Below the pieces are notes generated by a model. It did no database searches. It had not been told where the DNA came from and saw nothing but the letters and a program-made list of their open reading frames with translations. Shown piece by piece: positions 1 through 5,393 of a stretch of DNA of 7,285 bases. Source of the DNA: Pseudomonadota bacterium (GTDB lineage: Bacteria; Pseudomonadota; Alphaproteobacteria; Kiloniellales; J153); NCBI GenBank assembly GCA_022572105.1, contig JACZWN010000170.1, positions 1 to 7,285 on the forward strand, written 5' to 3'. Position numbers and translations under genes: made by a program. Each line of letters opens with the position of its first letter. Positions within the stretch are counted from its first letter, which is position 1.

Positions 1-100
1 TCTCACCCCTCCACGAATCATGACACAGCAGACTAACCGCTTCCGATTCCTCTGTGAATCCCTCATACCGAGTCATACTTCCGGATTTGGTATCACTCAT
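1..100 (-). CDS. possible 5' end of an unknown gene running off the left edge
   Basis: On the minus strand an ATG at 100-98 opens a frame that stays free of stops to the window edge, about 33 codons, beginning MSDTKSGSMTRYEGF and continuing with an acidic stretch (TEESEAVSLL). A G-rich run at 104-108, about three to eight bases before the ATG, could serve as a ribosome binding site. A second in-frame ATG lies at 76-74. Codon use is less GC3-biased than in the transporter genes, so this may be a horizontally acquired or poorly expressed gene, or chance. The frame is also open upstream through the left inverted repeat of the neighbouring element (143-175), so the start could lie further up or the element could have interrupted a longer gene. 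I do not recognise the protein. The sequence beyond position 1 would decide. Confidence 0.35.
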   Translation of the reverse strand, partial: MSDTKSGSMTRYEGFTEESEAVSLLCHDSWRGE

Positions 101-142
101 CGTCGCCCCCTGCTCGTCTTGGCCGGTGATGTCGCGGCCCTT

Positions 143-175
143 ATACCAAAGGTCCTTGATAATGACCCATAGAGA
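143..175 (+). repeat. left terminal inverted repeat, 33 bp
   Basis: Exact reverse complement of 385-417. It runs directly, with no gap, into the left arm of the inner palindrome (176-195), so this end of the element is a 53-base stretch made entirely of inverted-repeat sequence. The right terminal repeat has no such extension. Confidence 0.85.
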
Positions 176-269
176 CGGTTTCCCAAGGCTTTCGGCCAGG
201 AGCGCGTGGCGTAGCGATGCAGGGCATCGCAAGCCCTGCGCGACGCCGTCCGAAAGCCTTGGGAAACCG
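176..269. repeat. nested 94-bp palindrome inside the element
   Basis: Bases 176-195 (CGGTTTCCCAAGGCTTTCGG) are the exact reverse complement of 250-269, with 54 bases between. The interior is again self-complementary: GGCGT at 208-212 against ACGCC at 243-247, and two competing small hairpins, GCGATGC (214-220) with GCATCGC (224-230), and GCAGGGC (219-225) with GCCCTGC (233-239). A third, degenerate copy of the right arm lies at 303-316, matching 247-260 at 13 of 14 bases, which points to duplication within the element. As RNA or cruciform DNA this would be a strong branched hairpin. Confidence 0.75.
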
Positions 270-384
270 CCGTTCCGGTCGGGCAGGCGAACCGCCGGAG
301 GGCGTCGGAAAGCCTTGACGATGTCCCGCATCGCCCGCGGCTTCCCTCCTACCCGCCCGATGGCCCGCCGCATCGCCGGCCCAA

Positions 385-417
385 TCTCTATGGGTCATTA
401 TCAAGGACCTTTGGTAT
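385..417 (-). repeat. right terminal inverted repeat, 33 bp
   Basis: Exact reverse complement of 143-175. On this side the 115 bases between it and the inner palindrome (270-384) are GC-rich and less structured, apart from the degenerate arm copy at 303-316. Confidence 0.85.
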
Positions 418-478
418 TATTGGGGCCGAAGTCTAATAGCCGGCCGGGCGCAGACTACACTCGGCAGGGAACCGCGCG

Positions 479-495
479 GCCGCGGACGCCGCGGC
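479..495. repeat. short GC hairpin between the element and the transporter operon
   Basis: GCCGCGG at 479-485 pairs with CCGCGGC at 489-495 across an ACG loop. No T-run follows on either strand, so it is not a convincing terminator. The rest of 418-555 is GC-rich with no gene that I can support. Confidence 0.35.
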
Positions 496-560
496 TCGGG
501 CGTGGCCGGGGGTTACAGCGGGGCAGGGAGCCCGCGGAAACGCCGGAGTAACGCCACAAG

Positions 561-600
561 TATTTGATTCGGCTATTTGATATTTGGCTATTTGATTGGG
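561..600 (+). promoter_or_regulatory. AT-rich repeat cluster, likely promoter/operator of the transporter operon
   Basis: An abrupt AT-rich island in GC-rich DNA. GGCTATTTGAT occurs exactly twice with a 15-base period (571-581 and 586-596). The core TATTTGAT also occurs at 561-568, and a partial TATTTG at 581-586. It lies about 100 bases upstream of the binding-protein start. A loose sigma70-like reading is TTGATT (564-569), 18 bases, CTATTT (588-593), but the match is poor. Direct repeats at a period of about one and a half helical turns could be a regulator site or simply a small tandem duplication. The position and composition support a control region; the bound protein is unknown. Confidence 0.4.
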
Positions 601-620
601 CGCGCGAAAGGCGCGCGCCC
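598..620 (+). promoter_or_regulatory. perfect 9-bp GC hairpin in the leader of the binding-protein gene
   Basis: GGGCGCGCG (598-606) pairs perfectly with CGCGCGCCC (612-620) around a five-base AAAGG loop. There is no T-tract, so it is not an intrinsic terminator. If transcription starts near 600, as the loose promoter reading suggests, it would cap the 5' end of the mRNA and could stabilise the transcript. A further GC-rich, partly self-complementary patch lies near 653-668, and then an A-run (676-682) leaves the ribosome site exposed. Confidence 0.4.
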
Positions 621-684
621 GGGGCTTGAAGCAACGTCGTTCACCGGACCACGCCCGGGGGCGCGGCCCGACAACAAAAAAACA

Positions 685-691
685 GGGAGGT
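685..691 (+). promoter_or_regulatory. strong ribosome binding site fixing the binding-protein start
   Basis: GGGAGGT, a near-perfect anti-16S match, ends six bases before the ATG at 698 and follows an A-rich unstructured stretch. It decides for the ATG at 698 over the upstream TTG at 596 and over the internal ATG at 725, and predicts high translation, as expected for a periplasmic binding protein. Confidence 0.8.
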
Positions 692-697
692 GGCATC

Positions 698-1993
698 ATG
701 CGTTCCGTTCCGAAGTACAGGGACATGTCCCGGAGAAAGTTCCTCGGCACCACCGTGGCCGGTGTGGCCCTGGCCGGCGTCGTGGCGCCGAACCTGGCGT
801 TTGGCGCGGCCAAGACGGTCAAGGTCGGTTTCCTGGCGCCGCTCACCGGCGAGGTCGCGGCCTGGGGCCTGCCGGGGCTCTACGGCTGCCAGATCTGGGC
901 CGAGCAGGTGAATGCGGCTGGCGGCATCAAGGTCGGCGGCGACAGCTACCAGGTCGAGCTGGTGTCCTACGACAACGAGTACGCCCCCGACAAGGCGCGC
1001 ACCGGCGCCACCAAGCTGATCCGCGAGGACGGGGTCAAGTTCATCATGATGCTGGGCGGCGACACCTGGCCGGCGGTGCAGCCGATCGCCAACAGGACCG
1101 GGATGCTGGTCTCGACGCTGTTGCCGAGCGACCTCTCGCCCGACACCAAGACCCTGATCGCGCCCTGCGAGGTGCATCCGATCTACAACGTCACCGGGGT
1201 GCAGTGGCTGGCCGAGAACAAGCCGGACCTCAAGACCGCCGTGATCTGCGCCCAGGACGACGCGCTCGGGCGGCCCTCGGTGGCGACCTACCTGGCCGCC
1301 TTCGAGGCCGAGAACATCGAGGTCGTGGACACGGTCTTCTTCGACATCTCGGCGACCGATTTTGCGCCGATCATGACCGGCCTTTTGGCCAAGAACCCGG
1401 ACATTCTGTGCCTGGACACGGCCTATGCCGACTACGTCCACCCGCTGTGCGAGCAGGCCTATCAGCAGGGCTTCAAGGGCCAGATCATCTCCTGCACCGC
1501 GGACTTCTACGAGAAGATCATCGAGAAGACCTCGAAGGAGTTCATGGAAGGCTTCATCTTCCAGTTCCCGGACTTCGACGATCCGGCGCTCAACGGCCCG
1601 CGGATCAACTTCACGGACCCGAACGGCTTCTACGCCGAGTACAACAAGCGCTGGCCGGGCGAGTGGGGCGCGGTGTCCTGGGAGTACGCCTCGATCCTCG
1701 ATCTGTGGCGCGCCGGCGCGGAGAAGGCCGGCAGCGTCGAGCCGACCGAGGTGCTGCCCGCGATGAAGGCCGGCGGCAAGGGCCTGCACGCCTTCGGCGA
1801 GGCCGAGTGGTGGGGCAAGGAATTGTTCGGCATCGACAACGCGCTGGTCGGCGACTGGCCGGTGGTGGTGATCGAGAACGGCAAGGCGGTCATCAAGGAG
1901 TTCAAGAGCATTCCGGCCTGGTGGCGCAAGCACGGCAAGCTCTTGGTCAAGCACTTCGACAAGATGGGAGAGATGTACTATCAGCGTGGTTAG
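698..1993 (+). CDS. HAAT/Liv-type ABC transporter periplasmic substrate-binding protein, Tat-exported
   Basis: A 431-residue periplasmic receptor of the type I fold (Peripla_BP_6/LivJ-LivK family), which delivers its ligand to the LivHM channel. The N-terminus carries a twin-arginine signal: SRRKFLG at residues 11-17, a hydrophobic stretch (about 18-35) and likely cleavage near AFG-AAK (36-38). Family signatures follow: VGFLAPLTGEVAAWG (43-57), then NAAGGIKVGG (72-81) leading into LVSYDNEYAPDKA (88-100), the usual layout of the first lobe. The C-terminus is rich in aromatic and basic residues (PAWWRKHGK near 409, ending MYYQRG). Length is normal. The gene starts the operon and has the best ribosome site in it. 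The family binds branched-chain amino acids but also amides, urea and aromatic or other carboxylates, so the ligand is not known. Tat rather than Sec export implies that it folds before export. Family call firm, substrate open. Confidence 0.95.
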   Translation: MRSVPKYRDMSRRKFLGTTVAGVALAGVVAPNLAFGAAKTVKVGFLAPLTGEVAAWGLPGLYGCQIWAEQVNAAGGIKVGGDSYQVELVSYDNEYAPDKARTGATKLIREDGVKFIMMLGGDTWPAVQPIANRTGMLVSTLLPSDLSPDTKTLIAPCEVHPIYNVTGVQWLAENKPDLKTAVICAQDDALGRPSVATYLAAFEAENIEVVDTVFFDISATDFAPIMTGLLAKNPDILCLDTAYADYVHPLCEQAYQQGFKGQIISCTADFYEKIIEKTSKEFMEGFIFQFPDFDDPALNGPRINFTDPNGFYAEYNKRWPGEWGAVSWEYASILDLWRAGAEKAGSVEPTEVLPAMKAGGKGLHAFGEAEWWGKELFGIDNALVGDWPVVVIENGKAVIKEFKSIPAWWRKHGKLLVKHFDKMGEMYYQRG

Positions 1994-2059
1994 CGTTTTG
2001 CTCCGGGCGGCGCGGCGCTTGACCGCGGTCGCGGATCGTTGCCCGGGGCGTTGATGTAT

Positions 2060-2104
2060 CGGCCGTGACCGGCGCCGAGCGTGGCGCCGGTTCCGGCCGT
2101 GACC
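2060..2104 (+). promoter_or_regulatory. hairpin and direct repeat between binding-protein gene and livH
   Basis: ACCGGCGCC (2068-2076) pairs perfectly with GGCGCCGGT (2083-2091) around a six-base loop; flanking GGCC at 2061-2064 and 2095-2098 can add an outer helix. CGGCCGTGACC occurs twice, at 2060-2070 and 2094-2104, bracketing the hairpin. A perfect 10-base palindrome (GACCGCGGTC, 2021-2030) lies a little upstream. There is no T-run. In binding-protein-dependent operons such intergenic structures often protect the upstream message from 3' decay or reduce read-through, giving more receptor than permease. That role here is inferred. Confidence 0.45.
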
Positions 2105-2126
2105 CCGCCGCGCACCCGGTCGCGCC

Positions 2127-3002
2127 ATGCTCGAACTCCTGCTCCAGACCTCGGTCAACGCGATCTACGCGGCCAGCTACATGGCGCTCATCGCGGTCGG
2201 CTTCGTGCTCATCTTCGGCGTCATGGGCGTCATCAACTTCGCCCACGGCGAGCTCTACATGTCCGGCGCCTACGCGGTGGTCTACGTCTACGCGGAGAAC
2301 CAGTTGCCGTTCTTCCTGGCCGTCGCCGCGGGTCTGGTCTTCGTCGGCCTGCTCGGCCTCCTGATGGAGTGGGCCCTGTTCCGGCCTCTGCGCGACAACC
2401 CGCTGGGCGGGCTGATCGCCTCGATCGGCTTCCTCCTGATCCTGCAGACGCTCGCGGTGCTCGGCTTCGGCGTGCGCATGGAGCACATCCCGCCGCCGAC
2501 CCGGGAGATGCTCAACGTGTTCGGCATCGAGGGCGTGGTGCTGTCGGTGCAGCGCCTCTACGTGATCGTCGCGACGGTGCTGCTGCTCGGCGCGCTGTGG
2601 GTCTTTCTGCGCCGTTCCAAGTTCGGCGTCGCGCTCCGGGCCTGCGCCCAGGACGCCGAGGCCGCCGCGCTCCAAGGCATCTCCATGAACCAGGCCGCGC
2701 GCATCGCCATGTGCATCGGCGCGGCGCTGGCCGGCATCGCCGGCGCGCTTACCGCGCCTTTGGTCCGGACCTATCCCTTCATGGGCCATTCGGTGATCGT
2801 GACCGCCTTTATCATCATCATCGTCGGCGGCATCGGCAGCCTGGAGGGCGCCGTGGTCGCGGCCGTTCTCTACGCCATGGTGCACACCTTCGTGACCACC
2901 TTCATCGACGGCGTGATCGCCGACATCGTCGGCCTGCTGCTCATGCTGCTGGTGCTGGTCATCCGGCCGACCGGCCTGTTCGGGATCAAGGACCGTGCGT
3001 GA
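2127..3002 (+). CDS. livH: branched-chain amino acid-type ABC transporter permease LivH
   Basis: A 291-residue inner-membrane permease, one half of the heterodimeric channel with LivM. It shows strongly hydrophobic segments throughout and the LivH landmarks: GVMGVINFAHGELYMSGAY (31-49), the cytoplasmic loop contacting the ATPases (RACAQDAEAAALQGI, 171-185), GGIGSLEGAV (234-243) and the C-terminal RPTGLFG (280-286). Length and ends match the family. The start is bounded by an in-frame TGA at 2100-2102, and the ATG at 2127 is the only start that keeps the conserved first helix. No purine-rich ribosome site precedes it, so translation probably initiates weakly or depends on local structure. It lies 133 bases downstream of the binding-protein gene and its end overlaps livM. 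Confidence 0.95.
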   Translation: MLELLLQTSVNAIYAASYMALIAVGFVLIFGVMGVINFAHGELYMSGAYAVVYVYAENQLPFFLAVAAGLVFVGLLGLLMEWALFRPLRDNPLGGLIASIGFLLILQTLAVLGFGVRMEHIPPPTREMLNVFGIEGVVLSVQRLYVIVATVLLLGALWVFLRRSKFGVALRACAQDAEAAALQGISMNQAARIAMCIGAALAGIAGALTAPLVRTYPFMGHSVIVTAFIIIIVGGIGSLEGAVVAAVLYAMVHTFVTTFIDGVIADIVGLLLMLLVLVIRPTGLFGIKDRA

Positions 3003-4026
3003 CGGCGGCTCGGCGGATCGCGGCAAGGCCTGGGGTTGGCTCGCCGGGCTGGGGCTGCTTTGCGCCGCGCTTATCGCCCTGCCGCACCTTTTGAGCTACT
3101 CGCAGCAGGAGATCGCGGTCTTCCTGGTGATCAACGTGCTCCTGGTGGTCAGCTACCGTCTGCTCACCCTCACCGGCGAGTGGTCGTTGGGGCACGTCGT
3201 GATCATGGGGGTCGGCGGCTACGCCAGCGCGCTCTTCACCAAGGCGCTCGGCGTGCCGGTGCCGCTCGCCATGCTGCTCGGCGCGGCGAGCGCGGCGGCC
3301 ACCGCCTTCGTGCTCGCCTTCCCGCTGTTCCGCATGAAGGGGTTCTATTTCCTGATCGGCTCGTTCGCCGCCGGCGAGGTGATCCGGCTCTTGTGGAAGC
3401 GCTTCCGCGTCCCCTTCGGCGGGCCCAAGGGACTCAAGCTGATCCCGTCGTTCCCGGACCTCGAGATCGGCGCGCTCACCATCGATTTCTTCGAGCCGGT
3501 CAACTACTACTATCTGTGCCTGCTGGTGGTCTCCATTTCGGTGTTCATCCTGTACCGCCTGGAGCGCTCGCGCATCGGCCTGACCTTCCACGCCGTGCAC
3601 TGGCAGGACAGCCTCGCCGAATCGGTCGGGGTCAGCACCTGGCGCTACCGCACGCTGGCCTTCGTCATCGCCTCGTTCTTCGCCGGGCTTTCCGGCGCGC
3701 TACTGGCCCACTACATCGGCACGGTCAACCCCAACCGCTTCGACGTCGGCGAGATGGTGTTCGTGCTGATTTGGGCGATCGTCGGCGGCACCGCGACCAT
3801 CTACGGCCCGATCCTGGGGGTCGTGGTGCTGACCATCATCAACGAGGTCGTGCTCCGCCAACTCGGCTTCGATCAGATGCGCCCGCTGTTCTACGGCGCC
3901 ATCCTGATCGCCTCGATCCTGTTCCTGCCCCAAGGGCTGGAGAGCCTGGTCGGGAAGGCGAGGGAGGCTTGGGCGGGGAGGGGCGGAGGCGCGGGGCCGG
4001 AGGACCAGCGGTTCGGCGCGCAGTAG
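2995..4026 (+). CDS. livM: branched-chain amino acid-type ABC transporter permease LivM
   Basis: A 343-residue partner permease of LivH. Landmarks are GEWSLGHVVIMGVGGYASA (61-79), FGGPKGLKLIP (141-151) where the family more often has GGTGGL, the ATPase-contact loop LAESVGVSTWRYR (207-219), GGTATIYGPILG (264-275) and LPQGLESLV (311-319). The variants in the first, second and fourth motifs suggest a subgroup away from classical LivM and possibly a different ligand. The tail after about residue 325 is Gly/Ala/Arg-rich and probably disordered. The chosen GTG start (2995) overlaps the end of livH by 8 bases. AAGGA at 2988-2992 sits only two bases before it, so translation probably relies on coupling to livH. 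No ATG occurs in frame before residue 70, within the conserved region. Confidence 0.93.
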   Translation: MRDGGSADRGKAWGWLAGLGLLCAALIALPHLLSYSQQEIAVFLVINVLLVVSYRLLTLTGEWSLGHVVIMGVGGYASALFTKALGVPVPLAMLLGAASAAATAFVLAFPLFRMKGFYFLIGSFAAGEVIRLLWKRFRVPFGGPKGLKLIPSFPDLEIGALTIDFFEPVNYYYLCLLVVSISVFILYRLERSRIGLTFHAVHWQDSLAESVGVSTWRYRTLAFVIASFFAGLSGALLAHYIGTVNPNRFDVGEMVFVLIWAIVGGTATIYGPILGVVVLTIINEVVLRQLGFDQMRPLFYGAILIASILFLPQGLESLVGKAREAWAGRGGGAGPEDQRFGAQ

Positions 4027-4042
4027 GGGCCGCGGCGCCCCT
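4025..4042. terminator. possible bidirectional terminator hairpin between the converging units
   Basis: AGGGGC (4025-4030) pairs with GCCCCT (4037-4042) around a six-base loop. It overlaps the stop codon of livM and lies six bases past the stop of the minus-strand cupin gene (4048-4050). There is no T-tract on either side, so it is not a canonical intrinsic terminator. The two converging genes are only 21 bases apart, so some transcriptional collision or antisense overlap is likely. Confidence 0.3.
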
Positions 4043-4047
4043 GCCGG

Positions 4048-4641
4048 CTATACCCCCGCCGCGAGGCCGGCGTTGTAGCGCGTTTCCGCCTGGCGGAAGA
4101 CGGCGCGGGTGTGGTCCATGTCCCAGGGTTGCTCGGTCAGGGTTTCGTGATCCCACTGGCTGCGCGGTTGCGGCGGGTTGAAGAAGTCGCCGCCATAGAC
4201 GTGAAGCGCGCTGGTCATCTTGGTGATCGGGTTGGCCACGGAATGAATGATGTCGCGGCCCAGGGTCGCCACCTGTCCCGGCCCCATGGAGTCCGCACCC
4301 GCGGCTTCGATGCCGGGGCCCGGACCGTTGCCGGCGGCGTTGCCGCCCTCGGGGAGACGGCGCCAGAACATGTTGTCCTCGCGACCAGAGTAGATGCCGA
4401 CGACGGCCAACATGTTGTGGTTATGGGGCAGCAGGGTCATGCAGGGCGCCCAAACGAAATTGATCACCGTCGCGTCGTCGCCGCTATACAGCGGAAAGAC
4501 GCCGGCCTTGGTCGGCTCTCCAAGCTCGGAGATGATGCCGGCAGGGTCGCCGACCGCTTCCAGCACGATCTCACGGACCGCCTTCTGCCCTTCCCGTACG
4601 GCCCGTCGACAGTCTTCGACAAAGCGATCCTTTTGAAACAT
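4048..4641 (-). CDS. predicted metal-dependent cupin of the COG5553 type, cysteine-dioxygenase-like
   Basis: A 197-residue single-domain double-stranded beta-helix protein. Metal-ligand candidates match the three-histidine site of cysteine and thiol dioxygenases: HNH at 73-75 and His133 in DIIHSVANP, followed by the family's H-x3-N pattern (Asn137). The catalytic-pair equivalent is His147/Tyr149 (ALHVYGGDFF), but the Ser of the Ser-His-Tyr triad known in mammalian cysteine dioxygenase is Ala145 here, and there is no Cys for a Cys-Tyr crosslink. VVGIYSGREDNMFWRR (80-95) and the SQWDHETL tail are typical of the uncharacterised COG5553 group. No signal peptide, so cytoplasmic. GGAGAG (4656-4651) precedes the ATG by nine bases. 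It lies 152 bases beyond the TPR gene, with a GCCGCC/GGCGGC inverted repeat (4662-4675) in its leader. Substrate unknown; a thiol acid or amino acid is an inference. Confidence 0.78.
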   Translation of the reverse strand: MFQKDRFVEDCRRAVREGQKAVREIVLEAVGDPAGIISELGEPTKAGVFPLYSGDDATVINFVWAPCMTLLPHNHNMLAVVGIYSGREDNMFWRRLPEGGNAAGNGPGPGIEAAGADSMGPGQVATLGRDIIHSVANPITKMTSALHVYGGDFFNPPQPRSQWDHETLTEQPWDMDHTRAVFRQAETRYNAGLAAGV

Positions 4642-4661
4642 CCGGCGATCCTCTCCAACGC

Positions 4662-4675
4662 GCCGCCAAGGCGGC
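4662..4675. repeat. short inverted repeat upstream of the cupin gene
   Basis: GCCGCC (4662-4667) and GGCGGC (4670-4675) are complementary with two bases between, about 20 bases upstream of the cupin start and just before its ribosome site. The remaining intergenic bases to 4793 have lower GC and could hold the cupin promoter, but I see no convincing -35/-10 pair. Confidence 0.25.
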
Positions 4676-4793
4676 CAAACCGTTTCGTGATACCGAACGA
4701 GTTTACCGCGCCAACGGATATCGCACTACCGTTCTCTGCGGCACGGTTCACCGTCACATCGAACAGATCTGCAAGGCTTGGACGGCCTAAGCG

Positions 4794-5393
4794 TCAAGCA
4801 CGGCGTTCCAGGCCGGGCGCGATCAGACACACGGCCGCCAATAGCTTGCGCGCGTCGGTGTAGCCTTCCGGGCGCTCCTTGGCCCAGCGCGCCAGGCGCT
4901 CCTCCCCGCCCTCCCGGCCGTCGCGGAGCGCGAGCAGCGCGGCGCGGCCTTCGGCGGCGAGGGCTTCGTAGCGTTCGCGCGAATGATGCGCGTAGCCGCC
5001 CGGGTGCTTGGCTTCCAGGCGCAGGTGGAAGGTCGAGGAGCGGGCGCGCCGTTCGGGCGCGAGCGCGGCGACCCAGGGACCGCTCGCGTCCCAGGCGAGC
5101 AGCGCTTCCTCGAACAGCCCGCGCGCGGCCTGTCCGCGCCCGGCGCGGCGCAAGCCGTGGGCCTGGTTGGCCAGGCTGGCGGCCAGGCGCGGGTCGTTGC
5201 CGGCGAAGGCCTCGCGCGCCAGGCGCAAGCCCTCGGCCCAGAGCGCCGCGGCCGCGTCGTGCCGCCCCGAGGCATCGTGCTCCGCGGCTTCGGCCTGCCG
5301 GGTCTCCCAGGCGAGATCGGTTTCGGCCCAGCCGGCGCGGATGAGCGCCTCCAGCGCGCGCGGGTCAACCACCGAGGTAGGCGCGCCGGACAT
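4794..5393 (-). CDS. TPR-like hypothetical protein translationally coupled to livF
   Basis: A 199-residue soluble, Ala/Arg/Glu-rich helical protein with no signal peptide or membrane segment. Two helix-turn-helix units of TPR type are visible: about 27-61 (ending WAEGLRLAREAF) and 69-102, where RLAASLANQAHGLRRAGRGQ leads into ARGLFEEALLAWD with the usual small/aromatic spacing. The C-terminal third (about 122-190) is also helical, with His and Arg residues (HPGGYAHHSRERYEAL), and I do not recognise it. The ATG at 5393 lies inside livF and overlaps it by 29 bases, so it must be made from the livGF message. A GTG at 5372 is an alternative start closer to the livF stop. TPR proteins scaffold other proteins; this one may bind the ATPases or an associated regulator, which is inference. 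It is not a standard part of a Liv transporter. Confidence 0.75.
   Translation of the reverse strand: MSGAPTSVVDPRALEALIRAGWAETDLAWETRQAEAAEHDASGRHDAAAALWAEGLRLAREAFAGNDPRLAASLANQAHGLRRAGRGQAARGLFEEALLAWDASGPWVAALAPERRARSSTFHLRLEAKHPGGYAHHSRERYEALAAEGRAALLALRDGREGGEERLARWAKERPEGYTDARKLLAAVCLIAPGLERRA

Larger units (their letters stand above)
143..417. mobile_element. MITE-like palindromic element with perfect 33-bp terminal inverted repeats
   Basis: Bases 143-175 are the exact reverse complement of 385-417 (33 of 33). The arm begins ATACCAAAGGTCCTTGATAA. The arms bound 209 bp of GC-rich sequence, so the unit is 275 bp. No transposase fits inside. A weaker echo of the symmetry continues outside the arms (CGGCCC near 135-140 and GGGCCG near 423-428). 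A TA dinucleotide sits just outside CCAAAGG on each side (144-145 and 415-416), which would suit TA-targeting Tc1/mariner-IS630-type elements, but ATA/TAT is part of the palindrome, so no target duplication can be proven. Readings from the two strands through the two arms give the same peptide ending, MGHYQGPLV, purely because of the symmetry. It is most likely a non-autonomous repeat present elsewhere in the genome; a large structured intergenic or RNA element is the alternative. Confidence 0.6.

Noticed and set aside
141..404. 87-residue minus-strand ORF inside the element
   Set aside because: Lies entirely within the palindrome, with low-complexity Arg/Ala/Gly content, no ribosome site and no recognisable family.
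54..551. 165-residue plus-strand ORF spanning the palindromic element
   Set aside because: It runs through both inverted repeats, has Arg/Pro-rich composition with no domain, and shares its peptide ending with a minus-strand reading only because of the palindrome. Treated as a by-product of the repeat.
561..600. Possible CRISPR-like or VNTR array
   Set aside because: Only two exact 11-base copies with a 15-base period and no spacer structure; far too short for a CRISPR array.
598..620. Intrinsic terminator before the binding-protein gene
   Set aside because: The stem is strong, but no T-tract follows and it lies in the leader of the gene rather than after one.
577..2022. 481-residue plus-strand ORF in another frame over the binding-protein gene
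   Set aside because: Arg/Gly-rich frame-shifted shadow; the Tat signal and all receptor motifs are in the frame starting at 698.
641..2158. 505-residue minus-strand ORF opposite the binding-protein gene
   Set aside because: Antisense of a clear gene in high-GC3 DNA; Arg/His/Gly/Asp-rich with no domain. A typical GC shadow.
1947..3026. 359-residue minus-strand ORF opposite livH
   Set aside because: Asp/Glu/His/Gln/Arg-rich antisense of a membrane protein gene, as expected from its hydrophobic codons; no domain.
3036..4181. 381-residue plus-strand ORF overlapping livM
   Set aside because: Out-of-frame Arg/Pro/Ala-rich shadow of livM running past its stop; no family features.
4111..4863. 250-residue plus-strand ORF opposite the cupin gene
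   Set aside because: The minus-strand cupin has conserved metal-site motifs and a ribosome site; the plus-strand reading has neither.
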